IMG/VR virus record: IMGVR_UViG_3300028024_000172
Span: 1-46,582 of that record
Direction: 5' to 3' (one strand)
From: a virus
Length of the DNA: 46,582 nt
A model generated the notes under the pieces. That model saw only the letters and a program-made list of their open reading frames with translations, made no database searches and was not told where the DNA came from. Within the stretch, counting starts at the first letter, position 1. Each line of letters opens with the position of its first letter. Below, piece after piece: positions 25,298 through 31,972 of this stretch. The position numbers and the translations under genes are program-made.

Positions 25298-25443
25298 TTC
25301 GATTCCTTCACGCACACCCAGGCCGTCCACGACAGGCCTCTGACAAGAGCGCCACCGCGTTTTTCACAACCATCGGCGGCGACGCTGATGTACACGAGAT
25401 AGGCCGCAAGCGCCGCGAGATAAAACGCAGTCGATCGTTTCAT
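25294..25443 (-). CDS. Tiny membrane or exported protein
   Basis: 49 residues: a Lys-Arg start, one hydrophobic segment (about 5-20) and two Cys residues in the short C-terminal part. The start ATG 25443 overlaps the stop of a 21-codon ORF; the end overlaps the NinX start. Unknown function. Confidence 0.6.
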   Translation of the reverse strand: MKRSTAFYLAALAAYLVYISVAADGCEKRGGALVRGLSWTAWVCVKESK

Positions 25444-25505
25444 GCTGATTCCCTCACAGACTGGTCCGGCACGTCGGCCCATTGAATGTATGCGGGCGCG
25501 CTCAC
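25440..25505 (-). CDS. Possible 21-residue coupled peptide
   Basis: GTG-started ORF (MSAPAYIQWADV...) whose start overlaps the upstream NinX stop (GTGA) and whose stop overlaps the next ATG (ATGA). It may simply keep ribosomes coupled across the gap. Real expression is uncertain. Confidence 0.35.
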   Translation of the reverse strand: MSAPAYIQWADVPDQSVRESA

Positions 25506-25870
25506 AGGTTCACCTCTTTGCCGAATTTGACGCTCACGTAAGCGCGCATCGCGGCGATGAGCGGCGTTTCGCCGCGCGCGTCCGGTTCGGTCGACTCATA
25601 GCAGGACGAGTTGATCCACGCTCCCCAGCTCTCGCCGTAATACGGAGCTATGCAGATCATTTCGCGTTGGATAATCGGGCCGCCATCTACCCAATTTGTC
25701 GACGGTGAAAATTCCCCCCAAGCAACAAAACATGCCTCCGGTGGACCATCCAGAACGCCCACACGGCACCTTACGATAACCGCCTTGTCGCCAGCGAGCT
25801 TTGCGGCAAGCCCGCTCACACGCGCCACGCAGAAATCCAATTGCGCCCCGCTGAGTTCGTTGACGTTCAT
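25502..25870 (-). CDS. NinX-like protein (DUF2591), copy 2
   Basis: A 122-residue protein starting MNVNELSGAQLDFCVARVSG, a paralogue of the 24917-25297 product. The end GETPLIAAMRAYVSVKFG also matches the family. The two copies are separated by two tiny coupled ORFs, suggesting tandem duplication or gathering of related early genes. Confidence 0.8.
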   Translation of the reverse strand: MNVNELSGAQLDFCVARVSGLAAKLAGDKAVIVRCRVGVLDGPPEACFVAWGEFSPSTNWVDGGPIIQREMICIAPYYGESWGAWINSSCYESTEPDARGETPLIAAMRAYVSVKFGKEVNL

Positions 25871-26121
25871 TTCGAATCCTCGGCCGCCGTCGGCATCTTT
25901 TCGTAGTCGACGGTCACGGTGACAACCGCTTCGTATTCGGAACCGTAATTGCCCATGCGGCTGCTCAGTTGGACATTCACACGCGTGCTGTCGGCGTCCA
26001 TCTGCACGTCGGCAGCCGCGCAGACTTCCCGCGCAAGGATCTGCTTGATTTCGTCGACGCCAAGCACGGCCCGGTGCGTTTGCGTGTTGGTGCGGCCGGT
26101 GTGGATCTTTATGTCGCTCAA
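25867..26121 (-). CDS. Hypothetical early protein
   Basis: An 84-residue protein beginning (TTG) SDIKIHTGRTNT, with AAGGAGAG at good distance. The upstream in-frame region lies in the next gene and reads as low-complexity shadow, so TTG 26121 is preferred. The middle has regular beta-like segments (VNVQLSSRMG, AVVTVTVDYE). It overlaps the NinX-like start by four bases. Function unknown. Confidence 0.65.
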   Translation of the reverse strand: MSDIKIHTGRTNTQTHRAVLGVDEIKQILAREVCAAADVQMDADSTRVNVQLSSRMGNYGSEYEAVVTVTVDYEKMPTAAEDSK

Positions 26122-26131
26122 GTGACTCTCC

Positions 26132-26620
26132 TTAAGCCAGGCTCTTGAGGAGCGCCTGCAGCTGGCGCAGCTTGTCGAGGTTCGCATTGCTCTCGGCATT
26201 GCCCTGCTCGATCGTGAGCGCCGCCGTTTCGATGTCCGATGCCAGAACAATCATGGCTGTCGCCATCGAGCGCGCGCGTTCCGAAAGGCTCGAAAGAATG
26301 TCGATGGGCGATTTCGCCGGTTCATCGACTGCCTTCTGAGTGTCGCCCTTGATTTCCGCAGCCACGTGCAATACCTCCCTTTCCCTGATTTCGACTCGCT
26401 GGTACAACCCGACTGAACGCTCGCGAATCAGGCCGGCGTCCTTGAGGCGTATGAGGCAGCCGTCGAGAACCGCAACATCGGGCGAACTCTTCGTGACTCG
26501 GCGCAGGTGCGATGCGATTTCGTTTCGCGACCACGCTTGCTGAATCGGCACCATCTCGAGAACCTTCTTCGCGATCGCCGATTGCGCGCTCAATGCCGAC
26601 TGGTATTTAGCTGGCGTCAT
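26132..26620 (-). CDS. Winged-helix-like hypothetical protein
   Basis: A 162-residue protein. The N-terminal 65 residues (WSRNEIASHLRRV, CLIRLKDAGLIRER) look like a winged-helix DNA-binding domain. The C-terminal part is a long Ala/Leu/Glu helix likely to form a coiled coil. The start is ATG 26620 with GGGAGG upstream. It may regulate early genes; not recognised further. Confidence 0.65.
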   Translation of the reverse strand: MTPAKYQSALSAQSAIAKKVLEMVPIQQAWSRNEIASHLRRVTKSSPDVAVLDGCLIRLKDAGLIRERSVGLYQRVEIREREVLHVAAEIKGDTQKAVDEPAKSPIDILSSLSERARSMATAMIVLASDIETAALTIEQGNAESNANLDKLRQLQALLKSLA

Positions 26621-26952
26621 GCCACCTCCCTTACGTCCCATTCCGGATCACCGCTGGCGAGAAACGGTGCCAACGTGGTGCGGTTTTCATTTACATATGC
26701 CCGTGCGCGGTAAATGCCGTCGCCGACCCAGTTCAGATCACCCGGCAGAAAGCCGGCCCGATGTTGCTCTGGTATCCATGCGTCGACCAGCACTTGCCGC
26801 GGGCCGCGATAGTCGGACGCATCGCGCGCGACTCTGTACACCGTCGTCTCGATTTTTCTGGTTTTCTCGTACGTGACATAGGCCGCCCGGCCCACCCGTC
26901 GGCCATGCCTGAAGCGCCCAACACCATCCGGAATGACTACCAGCAATCTCAA
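26617..26952 (-). CDS. Hypothetical early protein (TTG start)
   Basis: A 111-residue protein starting at TTG, which overlaps the DUF1364 stop as TTGA and has GGAGG four bases upstream. Basic N-terminal part (VGRFRHGRRVGR); Arg/Tyr-rich middle. No family recognised. It ends in ATGA overlap with the next gene. Confidence 0.62.
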   Translation of the reverse strand: MRLLVVIPDGVGRFRHGRRVGRAAYVTYEKTRKIETTVYRVARDASDYRGPRQVLVDAWIPEQHRAGFLPGDLNWVGDGIYRARAYVNENRTTLAPFLASGDPEWDVREVA

Positions 26953-27401
26953 GCTGCCTCCTGCATTTCCAATCCCAGCTTGGTCGCGCGCATCGGCGCC
27001 CAGCGTGCGAACGCCATGTTCCAAAGCGCCCGTTTATGCTCGCGGAGAAAGCGTTTGCCCTGGTCATATTCGTGGTGACACGTCGGGCACGCCGGCACTG
27101 TGAAATAGTCGGGCGTCTTCAGACCCATACCCTTCCCTTCGTTGCGATGTGCCGGCACGCTTTTCGTCGGGTCGCTCGTGCAGACACCAGAAATGCGCAG
27201 ATAGCACGGCTCGTCGCGGCACGCGTCGCGCATGCGCTTGTCGTCGCCGGCCTTCGGCTTGCGAGCCTTGCGCTTGAACGTCGAGCGCGTGAGTTTCTTC
27301 GTGTTGCGGTCGAGCTGCGCCTTGAATACGCCCGGCTCTTTGCGCTTGAATCCCGCGCGCGCGAGGGGCGTTTTACGCTGCAGTGGTGCCGAGCGCTTCA
27401 T
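26949..27401 (-). CDS. DUF1364-like putative nuclease
   Basis: A 150-residue protein with a Lys/Arg-rich N terminus (MKRSAPLQRKTPLARAG) and metal-binding residues in CRDEPCYLRISGVC, HRNEGKGMG and CPTCHHEYD. This is the DUF1364 layout, a phage early family with an HNH-like treble clef, comparable in place to lambda NinG. A nuclease acting on recombination intermediates is plausible. Confidence 0.8.
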   Translation of the reverse strand: MKRSAPLQRKTPLARAGFKRKEPGVFKAQLDRNTKKLTRSTFKRKARKPKAGDDKRMRDACRDEPCYLRISGVCTSDPTKSVPAHRNEGKGMGLKTPDYFTVPACPTCHHEYDQGKRFLREHKRALWNMAFARWAPMRATKLGLEMQEAA

Positions 27402-27568
27402 GATGCCTCCGGCAAGCAGTGCATTTCGACAGATACGCCGCTCGCGGCCAGCACGGAGAGCCGACCTTCGCGCCAGAATTGAAATGCGAGCTCGCGCAGC
27501 GATGGCGCGACCGCCTCGGCGTTGAATTTGGCGTCAAACCAAGCATCGAATTCCTCGCGATCGGTCAC
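27398..27568 (-). CDS. Small hypothetical early protein
   Basis: A 56-residue acidic protein starting (GTG) TDREEFDAWFDAKF. The start overlaps the upstream stop as GTGA. Short acidic proteins with EAWFxxxF patterns are common in phage early regions. The function is unknown. Confidence 0.65.
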   Translation of the reverse strand: MTDREEFDAWFDAKFNAEAVAPSLRELAFQFWREGRLSVLAASGVSVEMHCLPEAS

Positions 27569-27909
27569 GCTGACGCTCTCCCTCTCATCACCATAGCGTG
27601 CATAGCCGCGCACAGTCCGCCGACGATCGCATCGCGCGACTCACGACTAGCCTTGCTCGCCGCATAGCGGGCGTTCGGTTGGTAATCGGCGACTCGCGGA
27701 AAAGGCTTGCCGGTTAGTTGGTACGACGATCGATAGCTCGACTCGCTGCCTTTGACGTGACCGCTCGCCTTGAGCGCTCGAAGCCGCTTTTTGATGCTGT
27801 CGTATGGAGCGCACGTACCCTCGACAATGTCCGCGATCGTCGATCCCGGATACATCATCAGGAACTCGCATACCTCGCGCCGCTGTGCGCTCATGATTCG
27901 ATTGACCAT
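27565..27909 (-). CDS. Winged-helix DNA-binding protein
   Basis: A 114-residue protein. Residues about 10-65 form a winged helix (REVCEFLMMYPGSTIADIVEG, then IKKRLRALKASGHVKG). AAGGAGAT lies before ATG. Probably a transcription regulator inside the early operon. Confidence 0.7.
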   Translation of the reverse strand: MVNRIMSAQRREVCEFLMMYPGSTIADIVEGTCAPYDSIKKRLRALKASGHVKGSESSYRSSYQLTGKPFPRVADYQPNARYAASKASRESRDAIVGGLCAAMHAMVMRGRASA

Positions 27910-27912
27910 GTG

Positions 27913-28464
27913 CTAGATCTCCTTCACCGTAATGCCGTGCTTGTCGAGCATCTGTTTGCGCTTCTGGATGTAGGCGCGGTTCTTCCGCGTCGCCTCCGAC
28001 TTGACGTCCTCGACCACCAGCTTCCCGTCACGGACGTACGTGAAGTCGGCGACGTACTTCGACGCGCGCTCCCACGTGCCGTCGTCGCGTTGCTTGCGCT
28101 CGGTCAGGACGAATGAAACCTGCAGGCGCAAATCACGAATCTCGCCGGCAGCCTGCAACTGGATCAGGTGAAACCAGCGCGAGCGCTCTTTCTGGCTGTC
28201 GAACTTGATGCCCTCGTGCTCGCACTTCGTGTTGCGATACTTCGCCGGCTTCTTCGCGCCGAGCGTGGCCGGGTGCTGGCGATGCGCCGGGAACGGATCT
28301 TCAACATCATCGAGCGCGCTCGTCTGCGGCGGGTTGCCGGTCAGTTCGTAAATGCGACGCTGCGCGGTCGTCATGGCCGGGCGCGACTCATCGCGCACGC
28401 GCGCGGTCCCGACCGTCGTTGTGCCAGTCGGAACTACCATCGGCCAAGGTGCTCGCTTCGTCAT
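27913..28464 (-). CDS. DUF1064 protein, putative endonuclease
   Basis: A 183-residue protein. The DUF1064 core lies after residue 85: KYRNTKCEHEGIKFDSQKE, then Tyr/Val-Ala-Asp-Phe (KYVADFTYV) and VVEDVKSEATRKN. These acidic and Lys residues resemble a PD-(D/E)XK nuclease site. DUF1064 genes usually replace Holliday-junction resolvases such as RusA in phage early operons. The N-terminal 80 residues are an extra extension. The start is ATG 28464. Confidence 0.85.
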   Translation of the reverse strand: MTKRAPWPMVVPTGTTTVGTARVRDESRPAMTTAQRRIYELTGNPPQTSALDDVEDPFPAHRQHPATLGAKKPAKYRNTKCEHEGIKFDSQKERSRWFHLIQLQAAGEIRDLRLQVSFVLTERKQRDDGTWERASKYVADFTYVRDGKLVVEDVKSEATRKNRAYIQKRKQMLDKHGITVKEI

Positions 28465-28468
28465 GCCC

Positions 28469-28594
28469 TTAGACTTTTCGGAATGCGAGCCAAAACAGAA
28501 AGCCGAACACTGCGAAAGCGGCAATCACCATCACGAGCGCGCCGGCGCCCGCCACGCTCAACCAAACCATCCATTCGGGGATATGAATCGTCAT
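28469..28594 (-). CDS. Tiny membrane protein
   Basis: 41 residues with one long hydrophobic helix (about 10-37) and a Arg-Lys end. It overlaps the upstream stop as ATGA. Function unknown. Confidence 0.6.
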   Translation of the reverse strand: MTIHIPEWMVWLSVAGAGALVMVIAAFAVFGFLFWLAFRKV

Positions 28595-28770
28595 GCTTTC
28601 TTCTCGCTGTCCACGTAGTTGCGCAGCTCGCGCCGCTGAATCTCTGCCGCCTTGTCGCCGTACCGTTGGCGCACTGCCTCGATCAAATCTCGCGCTGCTC
28701 TGTTCCGGCCGGCGCGCGCCTCGCGCACCGCGGCAAGAAAGCGAGCGAGGCATTCAGAATGGGATCTCAT
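28591..28770 (-). CDS. Small basic helical protein
   Basis: A 59-residue Arg/Ala/Glu-rich helical protein. The start ATG 28770 lies inside the end of the upstream gene. It carries RNRAARDLIEAVRQRYGDKAA. Unknown function; could bind nucleic acid. Confidence 0.6.
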   Translation of the reverse strand: MRSHSECLARFLAAVREARAGRNRAARDLIEAVRQRYGDKAAEIQRRELRNYVDSEKKA

Positions 28771-28984
28771 CCCGCGGGCCGCCGGCGAACATTGTTCGCT
28801 GCATGTCGTCAACCCGGCGCGCCGCGACTGCCTCGAGCACGACGAACAGTTGGCCTCGATGCTCGCGCGCGAGACGCTCTGCCTCGGTAATCGCCGACTG
28901 CTCGGTCAGATGGCGATATTTCGGCGGCCGTACGCCAGTCGGCGACCAGACAAGCCAAAATGCTTTTTCGGTTTGCGTGCTCAC
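28754..28984 (-). CDS. Small hypothetical early protein
   Basis: A 76-residue protein starting (GTG) STQTEKAFWLVWSPTG, with the start overlapping the replication gene stop as GTGA. The pattern FWLVW-(16)-A-x-A-E-x-L-A resembles small phage proteins of unknown function placed after replication genes. Confidence 0.65.
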   Translation of the reverse strand: MSTQTEKAFWLVWSPTGVRPPKYRHLTEQSAITEAERLAREHRGQLFVVLEAVAARRVDDMQRTMFAGGPRDEIPF

Positions 28985-29985
28985 GCGGCCTCCGCTTGCG
29001 CGACCTTCTCGCGCGGAATGTCGTTGAAGTAGGCGTACAGGGCCTCGTAGCGCTCGTTGCTCTCGCGCGCCACCGTCCGGAGCATTTCCTCCATCCACTC
29101 TCCCGGGCCGGCCGCCCTGAAAACCTTCGCCTTGAACTGGTCGAACAACTGGCCGTCTTTTCGGACAAAGCCGAACTGCGCGCCTCGCGCGACGATGCCG
29201 CTCTCGGTCTTCCACCAGTCCACAGGCACCGATGCCGCATTCGCCGGCGCCGCGTCGTCCTTCGACTCCCAGATCCCGGTCCATCCGCGCAGAACCGATT
29301 CCTCAATCGCTGCAACGACATCGGCGCCGCGCTCGTGCAGCTTCGCCAGCTTCTTCAGCGAGACCTTGCAGGCGGGCCGCGTCCAGGGAACGTCCGCCTT
29401 CTTCTCTTTCGCCTCGCGGTGGTCGCACCACATGTCCCACGACTCGAACGGCAACCAGTCCGGCAAATCGACGTTCAGAAGTTCGGCATGCAACGCAACT
29501 CGCGGCGTACGCCGCGCGGGTTGATGGTTCTTTGACGGTTCTATGGTGGTTCCTGATGATTCGGGTGCAAAAGCTTTGCACCCTTTAGTGCTCTCGTTTG
29601 CACCCTTTGTGTCGCCGTTTGCACCCTTTGTGTCGCCGTTTGCACCCTTTCCATTGGGTGCATTTTCTGCACCCTTTGAGCCAGACGGAATGGGTGCAAG
29701 TTCTGCACCGTTTATCCAGTCAGGATTGATGCGGTACTCGCGCGCGCGGCCTCGCCCACCGCCGGCGTTTGCCACCAACAGGAGGAAGCCGGTTTGCTGC
29801 ATACGGCGGATTTGGTATTGCACTGCGCGGGGCGACTGGCGCGTCTTCTCAGCGATGTAGTTGATCGACGGATAGATATGCGTGCCGTCGTCGTCGGCAT
29901 GATCGGCCAGCTTGAGCGCGACGAGCATCTCGCCGCCGCCCTCCGGGTACCGATCAAATACTGCGGTCATCAGCTTGACGCTCAA
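28981..29985 (-). CDS. O-like replication initiator
   Basis: A 334-residue protein. It starts (TTG) SVKLMTAVFDRYPEG with a TTGA overlap; the family start and position support TTG over the ATG at 29970. Residues about 40-70 are a winged helix-turn-helix (SINYIAEKTRQSPRAVQ, YQIRRMQQTG). A repeat-containing linker (about 112-138, GANGDTK repeated) lies over the iteron DNA. The C-terminal domain (DMWCDHREAKEKKADVPWT) is shared with phage replication proteins. As in lambda O, the gene probably contains its own origin. No separate P-like helicase loader was recognised. Confidence 0.82.
   Translation of the reverse strand: MSVKLMTAVFDRYPEGGGEMLVALKLADHADDDGTHIYPSINYIAEKTRQSPRAVQYQIRRMQQTGFLLLVANAGGGRGRAREYRINPDWINGAELAPIPSGSKGAENAPNGKGANGDTKGANGDTKGANESTKGCKAFAPESSGTTIEPSKNHQPARRTPRVALHAELLNVDLPDWLPFESWDMWCDHREAKEKKADVPWTRPACKVSLKKLAKLHERGADVVAAIEESVLRGWTGIWESKDDAAPANAASVPVDWWKTESGIVARGAQFGFVRKDGQLFDQFKAKVFRAAGPGEWMEEMLRTVARESNERYEALYAYFNDIPREKVAQAEAA
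29563..29709. repeat. Iteron array, candidate replication origin
   Basis: Nine copies of TGCACC (either strand) in 147 bp. They include an inverted pair GGGTGCAAA/TTTGCACCC (29563-29571, 29575-29583) and three direct TTTGCACCC copies spaced 21 bp apart (29597, 29618, 29639). Two further inverted pairs lie at 29656-29674 and 29692-29709. Their place inside the O-like gene mirrors lambda ori. Confidence 0.75.
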
Positions 29986-30260
29986 GCGGCCACCCCGAGC
30001 GGCAATCCGAGGATTTCGTTCATCACACCGGTCGCCGCGCACTTCTGCTCGCCGCGCACCTGCAGTGTCTCGTCGTCGAGCAGCTCGCGCACGCGGCCGC
30101 AGACACTCGAAAGGCGGAGATTCGTCCGGTCCGCAATCTCCTGGCGCGTGAGCGTCAGGTGTTTGCTGTAGAACAGGTCGGCGATCATCTGCTTCTGCGT
30201 GCAGCGCTTCGTGCCGGTGACCGAGTCATAGCCGGCCAGTTGGGTGTGTGTGGTCCGCAT
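29982..30260 (-). CDS. Winged-helix regulator
   Basis: A 92-residue protein. Residues about 25-70 (KQMIADLFYSKHLTLTRQEIAD, then LRLSSVCGRVRELLDDETL) form a winged helix. GGAG lies six bases before ATG. Positioned between the CII-like and replication genes, it may regulate replication or early transcription. Confidence 0.72.
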   Translation of the reverse strand: MRTTHTQLAGYDSVTGTKRCTQKQMIADLFYSKHLTLTRQEIADRTNLRLSSVCGRVRELLDDETLQVRGEQKCAATGVMNEILGLPLGVAA

Positions 30261-30262
30261 GG

Positions 30263-30703
30263 TTACTCCGCCATGCCGCGCAGGCGCGCAGCGATGTTGA
30301 ACAGCACTTGGGCGTGTTTGAAAATGCGCTGCTCGACCCGATCGACCTCTTTCGTCTCGACGTGGCCATCCTCGAGCGTTTTCACGATCTCTTTGCCGAC
30401 CTCGCCATGAGTCGCCCAGGCTTCTCCCATCAGTTCGACAATCGCCGCGTCTGTGCAACCATCCACATTCGGGATCTTCACCAACGCATAGCCGCGCTCT
30501 CGCGCCCACGCCTCGAGCACGCGATCGTCGTCGGCCATCTCCGCAATGTGCACGGCATCCATCAGCGTCGCCTTGTGCGTGTCGGTGTTCGGGTTGACCT
30601 TGCTGCGCAGCACGGCCGCAGACATGCCGACCCGCGGCGCCAGTGATTCGCATCCACCTTTGTAGCCGTGGGCAACTGCGTGCAGGGTGTCGAGGATGTT
30701 CAA
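30263..30703 (-). CDS. CII-like regulator (phage CP76 family)
   Basis: A 146-residue protein beginning (TTG) NILDTLHAVAHGYKGGCESL, then MSAAVLRSKVNPNTDTHKATL. This is the typical N-terminal pattern of the CP76 'CII' regulators. TTG 30703 has GGAG six bases upstream and gives the family N terminus, so it is preferred over the GTG at 30715. The protein is expected to act in the lysis-lysogeny decision. A promoter with an imperfect palindrome lies just upstream. Confidence 0.83.
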   Translation of the reverse strand: MNILDTLHAVAHGYKGGCESLAPRVGMSAAVLRSKVNPNTDTHKATLMDAVHIAEMADDDRVLEAWARERGYALVKIPNVDGCTDAAIVELMGEAWATHGEVGKEIVKTLEDGHVETKEVDRVEQRIFKHAQVLFNIAARLRGMAE

Positions 30704-30712
30704 TTGCTGCTC

Positions 30713-30726
30713 CACACAAACGTATT
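30713..30726 (-). promoter_or_regulatory. Degenerate CI/Cro-type operator
   Basis: On the minus strand AATACGTTTGTGTG matches 12 of 14 positions of the operator consensus AATACRTWTGTATT. It lies between the putative promoter and the CII-like gene start, where binding would repress it. Confidence 0.5.
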
Positions 30727-30728
30727 TT

Positions 30729-30756
30729 GTTGCGCTTAGTACAGCTAAAGTGCAAC
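30729..30756. promoter_or_regulatory. Palindromic operator and minus promoter of CII-like gene
   Basis: Half-sites GTTGCGCTT (30729-30737) and AAGTGCAAC (30748-30756) form an imperfect palindrome with a 10-bp centre. A minus promoter can be drawn with TTGTTG and TACTAA, 16 bp apart, overlapping it. The binding protein is unknown. Confidence 0.5.
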
Positions 30757-30839
30757 TCAACAAGAAGAAAACGGGAAAAGAAGAATGAAATCGCTACGGG
30801 GAAACTTTGCTGCCGCCGCGCCCGAGGGACGCGCGGCAG

Positions 30840-31091
30840 TTACTTCTTTGCTTCTGCTGGCTTCACTAAACCCGCTATTGGCCAATGAGGCATCGTGGCC
30901 CGTACCGCTTGCATCGCAAGAATTCGCCGATTCCAGCGGCGCGGGTTGGAACTCTTCCTCCGCAACTTGCCGCCGATTCGCTCAAATTGGCTTCGTCGCC
31001 TCGACTCGCGAACAGCGCGCGCAAGACGCTTCTCGATGTATTCCCGCCGCGCGGCCCAAATTTGATCGATCTGTTCCTGCGTAGGTGCCAT
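30840..31091 (-). CDS. Small basic protein
   Basis: An 83-residue very basic protein starting MAPTQEQIDQIWAARREYIE, then an Arg/Lys-rich stretch RESRRRSQFERIGGKLRRK. GAGAG lies upstream of ATG. Likely to bind nucleic acid. No family recognised. A GC-rich hairpin follows its stop (about 30806-30836). Confidence 0.6.
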   Translation of the reverse strand: MAPTQEQIDQIWAARREYIEKRLARAVRESRRRSQFERIGGKLRRKSSNPRRWNRRILAMQAVRATMPHWPIAGLVKPAEAKK

Positions 31092-31189
31092 GCTCTCTAT
31101 CCCCAACGTGCTGGGTATTTGGGCGAGGATCCCGGCTTTCGCCAGTAGAATCGGCAGTTCTCACACAACCAATCTCTACGGGGATCCTC

Positions 31190-31459
31190 ATGGACGAAAA
31201 AATCAAAAAACTCGTTACCGCGCTCGACGAAACTCAACAAGTCCTGCGATACCTAGTTGCGGAGAACGCCGCGATGGCAGCCATCATCCGATCGCTCGGC
31301 ACCGCCAACCGGGACAACCCTGCATTTCAAGCCGCACTCAAAGTGGAATCAGAGGTTCGCAATGTCGGGCAGCTGAACAGCACCATGTCCGACGACGACA
31401 TCGAAGCATTCAAGAAATCTTTGGCGTCGCTGCTGCCGAAGCAACTTCGCGAGCTTTAA
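31190..31459 (+). CDS. Hypothetical protein on the opposite strand in the cro operon region
   Basis: An 89-residue protein starting MDEKIKKLVTALDETQQVLR, with GGGGA before ATG. It is helical at the N terminus and ends with a regular DDDIEAFKKSLASLLPKQLR. It reads against the neighbouring minus genes and overlaps the 3' end of 31410-31664 by 50 bases. The sequence looks like a real protein. Unknown function. Confidence 0.65.
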   Translation: MDEKIKKLVTALDETQQVLRYLVAENAAMAAIIRSLGTANRDNPAFQAALKVESEVRNVGQLNSTMSDDDIEAFKKSLASLLPKQLREL

Positions 31460-31664
31460 CCTCTCGCGCAATGGCGGCCGCGTTTGCTGCTGCGGCCGCC
31501 GCCAGAGTGTCAATACGAGCGCTGAGCGAGTCATTCCAGCGCAGGTTTGCGACGACGGTACGATCCGCGAGCAGCATGCCGCCCTGCTGCGTCTCTTCAC
31601 GCAGGGCGCGCTGCACCGCCGGTCGAATCATCCACAGCACGAACCGCGCATACAGTCTCTTCAT
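31410..31664 (-). CDS. Small Ala-rich protein after cro-like gene
   Basis: An 84-residue protein. The start ATG lies one base after the cro-like stop. N-terminal part MKRLYARFVLWMIRP is basic and aromatic; the C-terminal half is an Ala-rich helix. Probably coupled to cro. No function recognised. Confidence 0.6.
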   Translation of the reverse strand: MKRLYARFVLWMIRPAVQRALREETQQGGMLLADRTVVANLRWNDSLSARIDTLAAAAAANAAAIAREVKAREVASAAATPKIS

Positions 31665-31665
31665 T

Positions 31666-31869
31666 TCAAGCAGCCTCTACCGGCGCTGCGCCGGCGGAAA
31701 GTTCGGTATGGAGCTTTTCGAGGCTTTCTTTGGTCGTCGCGAACACGTTCTTGCGCCGGCCGGTTTCGATATGGCTAACCGCGCCCTGCGACAGACCAGT
31801 GCGCTCCGCGATCTGCTCCTGCGTGAGCCCCTGCTTTCGAATCGAAACGACGAGCTGTCGCGCGTCCAT
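31666..31869 (-). CDS. cro: Cro-like XRE repressor
   Basis: A 67-residue helix-turn-helix protein: MDARQLVVSIRKQGLTQEQIAE, then TGLSQGAVSHIETGRRKN. It is divergent from the CI-like repressor across a region with three operator-like sites, the classic immunity layout. Short, single-domain, with a Ala-rich tail. Symbol given by position and fold; sequence relation to lambda Cro is not claimed. Confidence 0.85.
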   Translation of the reverse strand: MDARQLVVSIRKQGLTQEQIAERTGLSQGAVSHIETGRRKNVFATTKESLEKLHTELSAGAAPVEAA

Positions 31870-31902
31870 AGCCGCCTCTCCAAGTGATAACGATCTCAGG
31901 GT

Positions 31903-31972
31903 AATACATATGTATTTGGACGTCAATACCAACGTAGTTGACGCATCAGGCACAATCCAATACATGAGTAAT
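31903..31972. promoter_or_regulatory. Immunity operator region between cro and cI
   Basis: It contains a perfect palindrome AATACATATGTATT (31903-31916) and two near-matches: AATACCAACGTAGT (31925-31938) and AATACATGAGTAAT (31959-31972). The last one overlaps the repressor start codon. The layout resembles the triple operator of lambdoid phages. The minus promoter has TTGACG and TATTAC but only 14 bp between them. Confidence 0.75.

Noticed and set aside
29597-29647. Three 21-bp spaced repeats as a CRISPR-like array
   Set aside because: Units are contiguous without unique spacers, lie inside a coding gene and include inverted copies; iterons explain them better.
30785-31084. Plus-strand 99-codon ORF near the CII-like promoter
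   Set aside because: Most of it is antisense to the small basic protein gene 30840-31091. The translation is low in regular structure.
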